Under the pieces are notes generated by a model. It saw only the letters and a list, made by a program, of their open reading frames with translations, was not told the DNA's origin and ran no database searches. Shown here piece after piece: positions 8,847 through 16,777 of a stretch of DNA of 64,000 bases. Each line of letters opens with the position of its first letter. Position 1 is the stretch's first letter. Both the position numbers and the translations under genes were made by a program. Source of the stretch: Verrucomicrobiia bacterium (lineage in GTDB: Bacteria > Verrucomicrobiota > Verrucomicrobiia > Limisphaerales > JADLHS01). The DNA lies in NCBI GenBank assembly GCA_026125285.1, contig JAHCLO010000026.1, positions 37,386-101,385 of the forward strand. The letters are read 5' to 3'.

Positions 8847-10105
8847 GATTCTTCAATGCGTTGGATGCGCGCCCCCAGTTGCCGCAACTTCCCGTCAATG
8901 TTTTCATAACCGCGATCAATGTGATACACGCGGTTCACCTGCGTGGTGCCCCTGGCGGCCAGCCCCGCAATCACCAGCGCCGCCGAGGCGCGCAGATCAC
9001 TGGCCATCACCGGCGCGCCGCTCAACGGCTTGCCGCCCTTCACAATCGCGCTCGGTCCTTCAATCTCGATGTCCGCGCCCAGGCGCGCGAGTTCACTCAC
9101 GTGCATGAAGCGCGACTCAAAAATCCGCTCGGTGATGATGCTGATGCCCGGCGTGAGCGTCATCAACGCCATCATCTGCGCCTGCACGTCCGTGGGAAAA
9201 CCTGAGTACGGCAGCGTCGTCACGTCGGCAGATTTCAACCGGCCATGGCGGCGCACTTTCAAATCCGGCCCGCAACGTTCCACCAGCACGCCCGCCTCGC
9301 GCAACTTGTCCACCACCGCGTGGAGATGGTCCGCCCGCGCGCCTTTGAGCGTCACCTCGCCATTCGTGGCCGCGGCGGCAATCGCGTAAGTGGCCGTCTC
9401 AATCCGGTCGGGGATCACCTCGTGATCCGCGCCGTGCAAGGCCTTGACGCCGGTGATGGTGACTGTGGGACTGCCGGCGCCGGAGATTTTCGCGCCCATC
9501 GCATTCAGGAAATTCGCCAAATCCACTACCTCCGGCTCGCACGCCGCGCTCTCAATCACGGTTATTCCCTCGGCCAAGGTTGCGGCCATCATCACATTCG
9601 CCGTGCCCAACACGGTCGAACCCGAGCGTCCGCCCAAAAACATGGCCGACCCGCTCAGACGTTTCGCAGACGCTTCCACGTAACCGCCGGTGATGGTGAT
9701 CTTGGCGCCCAGCGCCTCGAAGCCTTTCAAATGCAGATTGACGGGCCGCGCGCCGATGATGCATCCGCCCGGCAGCGACACCCGCGCTTTTCTCAAACGC
9801 CCCAACAGCGGCCCCATGATGCAAATCGAGCCGCGCATCTTGCGCACCAGATCGTAGTCGGCCTGGCCTTTGACTTTCCGACATTCGATCCGCACAGTGT
9901 CGCCTTCGAGGGAAACCTTCGCGCCGAGCCAGGCGAGAATCTGCCCCATGAAACGCACGTCGCTGAGCTTCGGCACGCGCCGGATCACACACGGTTCCGG
10001 CGTCAACAATGTGGCCGCCATGATCGGCAGCACGGCGTTCTTGGCGCCGCTGATGGCAACCTCGCCGTGCAACGGTACCCCGCCCTTGATGAGAAAACTG
10101 TCCAT
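8843..10105 (-). CDS. murA: UDP-N-acetylglucosamine 1-carboxyvinyltransferase
   Basis: The 420-residue cytoplasmic enzyme transfers enolpyruvate from PEP to UDP-GlcNAc, the first committed step of peptidoglycan precursor synthesis. The opening VPLHGEVAISGAKNAVLPIM carries the conserved Lys-Asn pair. The active-site Cys is residue 115 in LPGGCIIGARPVN, the same number as in E. coli MurA, so the fosfomycin-sensitive cysteine is present. The conserved blocks GYVEASAKRL, PDRIETATYA and PYSGFPTDVQAQMMAL are all in order, and the length is typical. It lies in a minus-strand run with prmC upstream and the single-pass protein overlapping downstream. Confidence 0.97.
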   Translation of the reverse strand: MDSFLIKGGVPLHGEVAISGAKNAVLPIMAATLLTPEPCVIRRVPKLSDVRFMGQILAWLGAKVSLEGDTVRIECRKVKGQADYDLVRKMRGSICIMGPLLGRLRKARVSLPGGCIIGARPVNLHLKGFEALGAKITITGGYVEASAKRLSGSAMFLGGRSGSTVLGTANVMMAATLAEGITVIESAACEPEVVDLANFLNAMGAKISGAGSPTVTITGVKALHGADHEVIPDRIETATYAIAAAATNGEVTLKGARADHLHAVVDKLREAGVLVERCGPDLKVRRHGRLKSADVTTLPYSGFPTDVQAQMMALMTLTPGISIITERIFESRFMHVSELARLGADIEIEGPSAIVKGGKPLSGAPVMASDLRASAALVIAGLAARGTTQVNRVYHIDRGYENIDGKLRQLGARIQRIEES

Positions 10106-10186
10106 GTAAAAAAATTAAAACCGCGTTAAACTGCGAACCTTGCCCGAACCGCAAAAACCGAAGCCGGCCCGATGCCGAACGTTCTC

Positions 10187-10262
10187 TCGGCCTGAAGCGC
10201 CGGCTCGTAACCAGACTTTGAAGGTTCGTCCGGCCAAAGCCGGCTGCAAGCCGGCGCTCCGG
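10187..10262. repeat. REP-like palindromes between prmC and murA
   Basis: GCCGGCT-GCA-AGCCGGC at 10239-10255 is a perfect 7-base-pair stem with loop GCA, followed by GCTCC. Nearby CGGCCTGAAGCGCCGG is a weaker relative. The same stem-GCA-stem-GCGCTCC design recurs at 46381-46395 and, altered, inside tatD at 11918-11935. Confidence 0.7.
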
Positions 10263-10284
10263 GTCATGAATGAGGCTCGTATCT

Positions 10285-11139
10285 TCAGTCCCGCCGGACA
10301 ATCAGGAATCTCTGGCGCTGAGTGTAGTCCTCCCGCACCGCCTCGACAATCCACTTTTGCGCTTCAAACATTTCCCGCAGCGCGGACGCCTGCCCGTCGC
10401 CGAATTCCAGCATAAATTTTCCGCATGGATTGAGGAAGCTCCCAGCCTCCGCGGCAAGCAACCGGTAGAAATCCAATCCGTCCACGCCGCCTTCCAGCGC
10501 ACCGTGCGGATCGAAGTCGCGCACTTCGGGTTGCAGCGACACAATCTCCGCGTTGGGAATGTACGGCGGATTGCTGATGATAAGGTCAAAGTACGAATCT
10601 GCCGGCAAGGCCGCGAACCCGTCACCGCAGGCAAACTGGACCTTCCCGCCGACGCCGTTGCGGGCCGCGTTTTCTTTGGCGACCACCAGCGCCTCGGGTG
10701 AAACATCCGTGGCCAGCACGCGCGCCGCCGGACATTTCACCGCCAGCACAATGGCAATGCACCCGCTGCCCGTGCCGAAGTCGAGGCAGGTGGGGGATGC
10801 CAGATTGCGGCTTGCGAGAAACTGCCACCCGGCTTCCGCGAGCAATTCCGTCTCCGGCCGTGGCACAAGCACGTTGCGGTTCACGGCGATTTCCAGTCCG
10901 CAAAACGAGGTCGCGCCAAGAATGTGCTGCAACGGCTCGCGCTGGCCGCGGCGTTTCACCAGTTCGCGCAGGGAGTCGGCTTCCGCCGAAGTGAGTTGCC
11001 GCTCGAAGTTGAGATATAGCTTCATGCGCGGCAGCTTGAGCACGTGGGCGAGCAGCAGTTCGGTTTGCAGGCGTGGTGACTCCACGCCTTTCCGGGTGAG
11101 AAACTCCGCGCTCTTCTGAATCACCTCAAGCACCGTCAC
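10285..11139 (-). CDS. prmC: Peptide chain release factor N5-glutamine methyltransferase
   Basis: The 284-residue enzyme methylates the GGQ glutamine of release factors RF1 and RF2 using S-adenosylmethionine. The SAM-binding loop is DFGTGSGC (about residues 120-127) and the catalytic motif is NPPY (190-193), preceded by DLIIS. An N-terminal helical domain (TVLEVIQKSAEFLTRKGVES) binds the release factor. The GTG at 11139 is preferred because it puts TVLEVIQKS at the usual N-terminus; an upstream TTG at 11172 would add 11 atypical residues. It follows a small membrane-protein gene closely and precedes murA by about 180 bases. No prfA gene is visible in the window. Confidence 0.92.
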   Translation of the reverse strand: MTVLEVIQKSAEFLTRKGVESPRLQTELLLAHVLKLPRMKLYLNFERQLTSAEADSLRELVKRRGQREPLQHILGATSFCGLEIAVNRNVLVPRPETELLAEAGWQFLASRNLASPTCLDFGTGSGCIAIVLAVKCPAARVLATDVSPEALVVAKENAARNGVGGKVQFACGDGFAALPADSYFDLIISNPPYIPNAEIVSLQPEVRDFDPHGALEGGVDGLDFYRLLAAEAGSFLNPCGKFMLEFGDGQASALREMFEAQKWIVEAVREDYTQRQRFLIVRRD

Positions 11140-11181
11140 GCGCGCAGTGTAGGTGCGAAGCGAAAGGTGCAAAGCGAAAAG

Positions 11182-11478
11182 TCAAAGACCCCGATGGTCC
11201 TCTATGTATCGGCGAAACAAGAACGCCTCGGTCACCCATGAGTAGGAGAAAACACTATATGAGAATAAGATAACAGTGAGAGCCAAGGCCCAATCGGGGA
11301 AAAGACTTGGAGACAAAAGAATCAAAACAATGACCAGCCAACCAATGCCTGTCGTGACCAACAGCAAAGGCCGTAATACAATCAACCATTGCAGGTCAAA
11401 TTGATTCTTGCGGGGATCTTGAGTCCGCGCAATGTATTTGGAATCATGCCATTTGAAGTATGCTCGGATTGGATTCAT
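11182..11478 (-). CDS. Small two-helix membrane protein
   Basis: The 98-residue product has two hydrophobic helices, about 30-53 (WLIVLRPLLLVTTGIGWLVI onward) and 60-80, flanked by a basic N-terminus and an acidic-basic C-terminus (RRYIEDHRGL). It starts with ATG at 11478 and ends 42 bases before the preferred prmC start. The local base composition is more AT-rich than in its neighbours, which may mark a newer arrival. No family is recognised. Confidence 0.65.
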   Translation of the reverse strand: MNPIRAYFKWHDSKYIARTQDPRKNQFDLQWLIVLRPLLLVTTGIGWLVIVLILLSPSLFPDWALALTVILFSYSVFSYSWVTEAFLFRRYIEDHRGL

Positions 11479-11661
11479 GATCGTGTAGAATTGGTGTTAA
11501 GCCATCGCGCCCGCCTGTGTGCGGTAAACAGAATTTGCGCCTGGAGAAGTTCGCTTTCAAGCGGGATTTGTCTTCAGGATGCCGTATGCGCAAACCCAGT
11601 ACTGCATACGATCAGCCGTGTTTGAACTTTCCACACGCGCAATAACCGGAGACGTAGTGGT

Positions 11662-12573
11662 ATGAACCTCCATCTCTACGACGCGCACAATCATTTGCAC
11701 GACGAACGCTTCGGCGGTCGCCAGGCGGAGTTGCTGGCGGCGTGCGTGCGCGAGGGCGTGGCCAGCATGGTAGTGAACGGATCATGCGAAGCTGACTGGC
11801 CGCAGGTGCTGGCGTTGACGCGTAGTTACACTGTGCTGGGCAGGGAGCGCGGCTCAACGGGGCCGCAAAAATCTGTTCCGCTGGCTTCCAACGATGCTAA
11901 AGACTCAGCGACCACTGCGGGCTGCAAACCCGGGCTCAGAATCATTCCCAGCTTCGGGTATCATCCGTGGTATGTCCATAAACGCACCCCGGACTGGCAG
12001 GCAAACCTCATCAGGTTTCTTGAGCAAGCTCCTTCGGCCATCGGGGAGATTGGACTGGATCGCTGGAAACCGGAATTGTCTTATGAAGGTCAAGAGGAGG
12101 TGTTCATCGCGCAACTGCGTCTGGCAGCGGAGCGCAATCTGCCGGCGAGCATCCATTGTCTCCAGGCGTGGGGACGGATGCTGGAGATTCTGAAATCCGA
12201 GCCGCGGCCCGCGTGTGGTTTTCTTTTGCACAGTTACGGCGGGCCGAAAGAAATGGTGAGGGCATTTGCTGATCTAGGCGCTTATTTCTCGCTGCCGGGC
12301 TATTACGCGCACGAACGCAAGCAGCGCCAGCGCGAAACGTTCAAGCAAGTGCCACGGGACCGCTTGTTGATTGAAACCGACGCGCCGGATCAATGCCTGC
12401 CGGATTCGCACAACCGATTTCCACTCCGAGACGCCGCCGGCGAGAGGGCAATCAATCATCCCGCGAATCTCGGAGCGGTGTATGCGTTCGCGGCGGAATT
12501 CTTGGAGCAGCCGGTCGAAACCTTGGCGGCACAGGTGGAGGAGAATTTCTGGCGGCTCTTCGGAGGGCTTTGA
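11662..12573 (+). CDS. TatD-family metal-dependent hydrolase with repeat-derived insert
   Basis: The 303-residue protein belongs to the TatD family of metal-dependent DNases, with a TIM-barrel fold. It shows the metal-binding HxH (residues 9 and 11 in YDAHNHLHD), Glu in AIGEIGLDRW (about 129), His in PASIHCLQAW (about 165), His in FLLHSYGG, and Asp in LLIETDAPD. Residues about 60-92, between the first helix and RIIPSFGYHPW, are extra compared with the family. They are encoded by DNA that includes a copy of a local palindromic repeat (11918-11935). The ATG at 11662 has GGAG 15 bases upstream. It is transcribed divergently from the prmC block. Confidence 0.88.
   Translation: MNLHLYDAHNHLHDERFGGRQAELLAACVREGVASMVVNGSCEADWPQVLALTRSYTVLGRERGSTGPQKSVPLASNDAKDSATTAGCKPGLRIIPSFGYHPWYVHKRTPDWQANLIRFLEQAPSAIGEIGLDRWKPELSYEGQEEVFIAQLRLAAERNLPASIHCLQAWGRMLEILKSEPRPACGFLLHSYGGPKEMVRAFADLGAYFSLPGYYAHERKQRQRETFKQVPRDRLLIETDAPDQCLPDSHNRFPLRDAAGERAINHPANLGAVYAFAAEFLEQPVETLAAQVEENFWRLFGGL
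11918..11935. repeat. REP-like palindrome inside the tatD-type gene
   Basis: GCGGGCTGCAAACCCGGGC is an imperfect stem around GCA and matches the design of the intergenic element at 10239-10255. It encodes part of an extra loop in the protein without breaking the frame. Confidence 0.55.
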
Positions 12574-12635
12574 TGGCAGGCCGTAATCAGTAGCCGGCGA
12601 CCCAAGGGGAAGGATCTTCATCCAACTCAACACCG

Positions 12636-12665
12636 ATTGTCCACCTCCTTATGTCGGTGGCTACG
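12636..12665. repeat. Short hairpin repeat, CCRCC/GGYGG family, copy 2
   Basis: CCACC at 12641-12645 pairs with GGTGG at 12656-12660 around TCCTTATGTC. Compared with the copy at 2361-2380, the two stem arms changed together, which keeps the pairing. Confidence 0.6.
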
Positions 12666-12778
12666 TGACTTCGTTCGTCCAACCACGGTTGTCCGAAACG
12701 CACGCACCGGATTGTGGAAGGAACTTCGGCTCGACAATCCTGGTTGAATGACCGCAAAGCAAGCGGTAGCTTGCCAGC

Positions 12779-13045
12779 ATGGAAACCGAGATTGTGTTGA
12801 ACTTGAAGGTGGAAGCGTTGCAGGAGGGCGGGTTTTTGGCAACCAGCCCCGATTTGCCCGGCTTGGTGGTTCAAGGGCGGACCCGCGCCGAAGTCATGGA
12901 ACTGGCGCAAGCCAATGCCCGCATTCTTATGGAGGTTTATCTGGCGGAGAATCTACCGCTGCCAGTGCCACTGCGCCGGGTCTTCAAGCGGAAGAACAGA
13001 GTGTTCCACCTGCCGCTGCCGGTTTCGCTGCCCGTTCCTGCATGA
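12779..13045 (+). CDS. hicB: HicB-family antitoxin
   Basis: The 88-residue protein has the HicB half-nuclease fold pattern: a short beta-hairpin, then EGGFLATSPDLPGLVVQGRT, then the helix RAEVMELAQANARILMEVYL. HicB proteins neutralise the HicA mRNA interferase and usually autoregulate the operon. The C-terminus is Pro/Val-rich and lacks an obvious DNA-binding domain, so autoregulation by this form is uncertain. Its TGA overlaps the original ATG of hicA by four bases (ATGA at 13042-13045). Confidence 0.85.
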   Translation: METEIVLNLKVEALQEGGFLATSPDLPGLVVQGRTRAEVMELAQANARILMEVYLAENLPLPVPLRRVFKRKNRVFHLPLPVSLPVPA

Positions 13046-13263
13046 GTCGTCTGCCGGCACTTTAATACCGGGATGTAGTGGCGTGTCTGCGTCGTCGAGG
13101 TTTCGAATATCTGCGACCTCGCAAGGGAAGCCACGAATTCTGGATCAACCGCCAGACCGGAAAAGTGACCATGGTTGCTTGCCACCCCGGCGATATTCCC
13201 CGTGGCACCTTGCGCGCCATCATTGAGCAGACGGGACTGACAGTGGATGAATTCCTGAAATGA
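13042..13263 (+). pseudogene. hicA: HicA mRNA interferase toxin, nonsense codon at position 8
   Basis: The ATG at 13042 overlaps the hicB stop and gives MSRLPAL, the standard HicA opening. The eighth codon (13063-13065) is TAA. After it the same frame reads YRDVVACLRRRGFEYLRPRK and then GSHEFW, with the catalytic His conserved, and runs to DEFLK at 13263. The gene is therefore a HicA toxin inactivated by one stop codon. Re-initiation at the GTG at 13078 could make a 61-residue form lacking the first strand and part of helix 1. Toxicity is probably lost, which agrees with tolerance of the mutation beside hicB, but a sequencing error cannot be excluded. Confidence 0.8.
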
Positions 13264-13363
13264 ACTCCTCCGCGGCGGCAGCGACAAGCGCCGCGCTGGA
13301 CGCCATTGAGCTTCGTGGCAAACCTAACAAGCCCAACCTTGGAAGATCCTGTGGTGCGTAGCT

Positions 13364-14137
13364 TCACGCCGTCCCGACGATTCTTCTTACCACCTGCGCC
13401 GCTGCGGCAAGACCGAAAGCGCCCGTGACGAAGCACGCCGTGCCGTAACCGCTGCGGCAATCTAGTCGCAGATTGCTGCCGGGTTCGGGCTTCGCGCAGA
13501 CGGTGCCGTCACTGGCGGGGAAGACCGGTGCCTCGGGCGAGTAAACACACGGGACGCCAAACTTCTGCTCGCCCCGCGGGAAATCGTGTTCTGCCCGCAG
13601 AACCTTCCGCGTGGCTTGCAGCAGCGCATCATGCGTGGTGCGCGCCAGGTCCTCGACGCGCAACGCGGTCGGATCGCGTCTTCCACCCGCGCCGCCGGTC
13701 GTCACCATGGGAAGTTCGCGTTCACGGCAGCGCGCGATGAGCAGGGCTTTCAACGACGGACTGTCAATCGCGTCCAGGACCGCGGCGTACTTTGTAGAGA
13801 GGATTTGTTCCGCGGTGCTGGCGGTGAACAATGAGTGTAGCGGGCGGAGGACACAGTCGGGATTGATGATCCGCACGCGCTCTGCCATCACCTCGACCTT
13901 GGGTTTGCCGAACTCGCCGGTAACGGCGTGAAGCTGGCGGTTGACATTGCTGATGCAGACGTCATCGAGGTCCACGAGCGTGAGTTCGCCGACGCCGCTC
14001 CGGGCCAGCGCTTCCACCGCCCACGATCCCACCCCGCCGATACCGACGACGCACACGTGCGCCCGACGGAGGCGTTCCTGCCCGTCCACCCCGAATAGTC
14101 GGCGGATGCCACCGAAACGCGCGTCGTAGTTCGTCAT
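13364..14137 (-). CDS. tcdA: tRNA threonylcarbamoyladenosine dehydratase
   Basis: The 257-residue E1-like enzyme uses ATP to cyclise t6A to ct6A at tRNA position 37. The nucleotide-binding loop VVGIGGVGSWAVEALARSG is intact, followed by the acidic LTLVDLDDVCISNVNRQ block with the conserved Asp and the NRQ. CVYSPE and the C-terminal VTGAFGLAAAAQVV helix match the TcdA/CsdL group and not ThiF or MoeB. The ATG at 14137 (MTNYDARFGGIRRLFG) fits the family; an upstream TTG at 14149 adds four unconserved residues. The next gene is divergent. Confidence 0.92.
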   Translation of the reverse strand: MTNYDARFGGIRRLFGVDGQERLRRAHVCVVGIGGVGSWAVEALARSGVGELTLVDLDDVCISNVNRQLHAVTGEFGKPKVEVMAERVRIINPDCVLRPLHSLFTASTAEQILSTKYAAVLDAIDSPSLKALLIARCRERELPMVTTGGAGGRRDPTALRVEDLARTTHDALLQATRKVLRAEHDFPRGEQKFGVPCVYSPEAPVFPASDGTVCAKPEPGSNLRLDCRSGYGTACFVTGAFGLAAAAQVVRRIVGTA

Positions 14138-14498
14138 CGCGTTTGCCAATACGACTCGGCGCCGAGATTATCAAGCGAATCCCGTTTGTGTGACTTGTGC
14201 AATATCTCTGCTGAACCGCGGGACTTCCACCCGAATTCGGTGAAAGACAACCGTCGCCGCTTGACCCTGGCCCCAACCCCAAACACCGGCGCAGTTGTGT
14301 TCTGCAAATTTTATCTACAGAGAAATCCCGACCGCGCAAACCTGCTGATGCTCGAATGGAGCTCGAGCCGTTGGCGTCGGATCAACGGGCGGGATTGGGA
14401 CTGGACTTTGGCGGGGCGCGTGGTTCACTTTGCGCCGGGTGCGATGCGAAGGGCGCATCGCCAAACTACACGTAGTCGTGATTATGAGACTTGAGAAC
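14138..14498. other. Divergent intergenic region
   Basis: About 360 bases lie between the tcdA start and the start of the next plus-strand gene. They must hold promoters for both directions. I see no convincing -10/-35 pair, repeat or RNA, and the small frames here have no recognisable features. Confidence 0.4.
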
Positions 14499-16673
14499 AT
14501 GAAACGGTGCATCCTCCATAACCTGAGCCGATTTTTCCTATTGACCGCCGGCGCCCTGCTGCTGCTGCCAGTGCAAACCCGGGCGTTGGTTTATGAAACC
14601 GAGCAGGATTTCTTGGCCACGGGCGATTTCAACGGCGACGGCAAAACCGACATTGCGATTGTGGATCGTTACTCCGGTCGGGTGCGCTTTGGTTATCAGT
14701 TGTCCCCCGGCTTCTATAACTGGGTGGATTGGCGTGCTTCCGGGGCCAAGGATGTCACCGGTGTGACCGTCGGCAAACTCACCGACCTCAAACGTGATGC
14801 GTTGGGAGTGACCTCGGCAGATGCAAACATGGTCGCCGTGCTGGACGCGGCGAACCCGGCGGTCCCCACCGCGCCCGTGCCGGTGCCGAACCTCGCCTTG
14901 GGGCCCAACACGATTGTGGCCATTGACGTGGGCGGGGCCGGCAACACGCCGTTGCACGATCTTTACGTGGGCAGCATTTACAACAGCGAACCAACCCCCA
15001 ACCGGCTAACGTGGTTTCGCAATGACGGCAAGTCGCTCAAGCAGATTGCCGAGATGAACGCCATCGGCTCGGGAACCTACGCGAAAAGAGTTACGCTTCG
15101 ACGCGGCGGGCCGGAGTTGGTGGCTTCGATTGTGGATGGCGACGACGGCGAAGTAATGCGCGTGGAGCGACTGGACAGCGGGAAGCCGGAACTGGTGTTG
15201 AGCTTTGGCGATCTGCCGCGCCGGGCGGATTACGTCGTCGGGAATTTTCGCGGCCAGGCATTGAAGGAATTTGTGTTCTACAAGAGCGGCGAACCGGAGC
15301 TGATGGTGCGCCCATTGAACGAAACCGGTGGAAAGTATCAGGCAGGAGCAGCCAAAACCGTGACCCTTGAGCGTCCGGTGAAGCAACTGGTGGTGTTGGA
15401 CGGAGACACCAAGAGCCGGCTGCTCGCCATTTTTGGCGATGAAGAGCCGGCGGAAGTGCTGGATTTCGACGGCGCGAATCCTCCCGTCAGCAAACAGAAG
15501 TTGCCCGGTGCGCCCGAACACTTCCTGAGTGTGGCCGTGGCGCTCCCGGATGCCGTGGTGCTGCTCTCCACTATCACCAACGACCGGCCGCGTTCAGCGA
15601 CCTATTATCAGGTCCACCTGCTCAAGGGGGATAGTTACGACACCGGGGCGTATGGCGCCCTCGCGTCGCTGGCGGACCGGGACGACACCACCGTGCCCGT
15701 TATTCACAAACACATCCTGGCCAAGGTCAAGGAGCAGACCGAAGCCGACATGCAGTCCTACACCAACACGATTCCCGGCACGGATGTACCCTACGTGATG
15801 GTCAAGATTCCCAGCGGCGAGTTCATCATGGGTAGTCCGGCAGCGGAGAAGGACCGCAAGGACGACGAGGGTCCCCAGCACAAAGTGAAGATTTCCCCGT
15901 TCTGGATGGGCAAATACGAGGTCACATGGGATCAGTTCCTCCTGTTCATGTATCCGGATGATGAGCGCAAGCTGCGCGATACACACCCGACCGATGAAGA
16001 GATCAACCGCGTTTCTGACGCCGTGACGCGACCCTCGAAACCCTACGTGGACATGAGCTTTGGCATGGGTAAGAACGGTTTCCCGGCCATCGCCATGACG
16101 CAGCACGCGGCGAACAAATTCTGCCACTGGCTCAGTGCCAAGACGGGGCATTTCTACCGGTTGCCCACCGAGGCGGAGTGGGAATATGCGTGTCGCGCCG
16201 GCACCTCCACCGCTTATCATTTCGGGGACAGCGTGGATCAGTTGGAGAACTACGGCTGGTTCTTTGACAACAGCAATTCCAAATATCAAAAAGTGGGTAT
16301 GAAGAAGCCCAATCCATGGGGGCTGCACGACATGCACGGCAACGTGACGGAATGGGTGCTGGACCAATACGCGGCGACGATCTACGAGGCACACGCGGCC
16401 AAGAACCTGATTACCGATCCGTGGGTGGTGGCCACCAAACCGTATCCCCATTCGGTGCGCGGGGGTTCGTGGGATGATGATCCGCCGGCCTTGCGCAGTG
16501 CCGCGCGGCGCGGTTCGGATCGCACGTGGAAGATGCAGGACCCGCAACTGCCCAAGAGCGTCTGGTACCTTTCCGACGCTCAAACGGTCGGCTTCCGCAT
16601 CGTGCGTCCGCTCAAAGTGCCGTCGCCGGAAGAATTGGCGAAGTACTGGACGAGCGGCGTGGAAAAGGACTAA
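14499..16673 (+). CDS. Exported FG-GAP/VCBS-like protein with C-terminal FGE-sulfatase domain
   Basis: The 724-residue product has a signal peptide (MKRCILHNLSRFFLLTAGAL onward). An N-terminal half follows with integrin-like FG-GAP/VCBS segments (FLATGDFNGDGKTDIAIVD), probably a beta-propeller. The C-terminal half (about 425-715) is an FGE-sulfatase/SUMF1-type domain: MVKIPSGEFIMGS, FWMGKYEVTWDQF, YRLPTEAEWEYACRAGT, GLHDMHGNVTEWV, VRGGSWDDDP and VGFRIVR. True formylglycine-generating enzymes need two cysteines after GGSW, and here that stretch has none, so it is unlikely to oxidise sulfatases. Its role could be binding or an EgtB/PvdO-type activity. The ATG at 14499 best starts the signal peptide; 14484 is possible. 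The Gfo/Idh gene follows 104 bases downstream. Confidence 0.85.
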   Translation: MKRCILHNLSRFFLLTAGALLLLPVQTRALVYETEQDFLATGDFNGDGKTDIAIVDRYSGRVRFGYQLSPGFYNWVDWRASGAKDVTGVTVGKLTDLKRDALGVTSADANMVAVLDAANPAVPTAPVPVPNLALGPNTIVAIDVGGAGNTPLHDLYVGSIYNSEPTPNRLTWFRNDGKSLKQIAEMNAIGSGTYAKRVTLRRGGPELVASIVDGDDGEVMRVERLDSGKPELVLSFGDLPRRADYVVGNFRGQALKEFVFYKSGEPELMVRPLNETGGKYQAGAAKTVTLERPVKQLVVLDGDTKSRLLAIFGDEEPAEVLDFDGANPPVSKQKLPGAPEHFLSVAVALPDAVVLLSTITNDRPRSATYYQVHLLKGDSYDTGAYGALASLADRDDTTVPVIHKHILAKVKEQTEADMQSYTNTIPGTDVPYVMVKIPSGEFIMGSPAAEKDRKDDEGPQHKVKISPFWMGKYEVTWDQFLLFMYPDDERKLRDTHPTDEEINRVSDAVTRPSKPYVDMSFGMGKNGFPAIAMTQHAANKFCHWLSAKTGHFYRLPTEAEWEYACRAGTSTAYHFGDSVDQLENYGWFFDNSNSKYQKVGMKKPNPWGLHDMHGNVTEWVLDQYAATIYEAHAAKNLITDPWVVATKPYPHSVRGGSWDDDPPALRSAARRGSDRTWKMQDPQLPKSVWYLSDAQTVGFRIVRPLKVPSPEELAKYWTSGVEKD

Positions 16674-16777
16674 GCTTGCGCCCGTGGTGATCGGGATTCT
16701 CGTTTCCGGGCGAACGCTGAAACCAATCTGAGATACAACCGCAAAACTGTAACGGACAAACCTCCATTGGAGTAATT

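Noticed and set aside
9245..10129. Plus-strand 294-codon frame opposite murA
   Set aside because: Shadow of murA, which has the full family signature.
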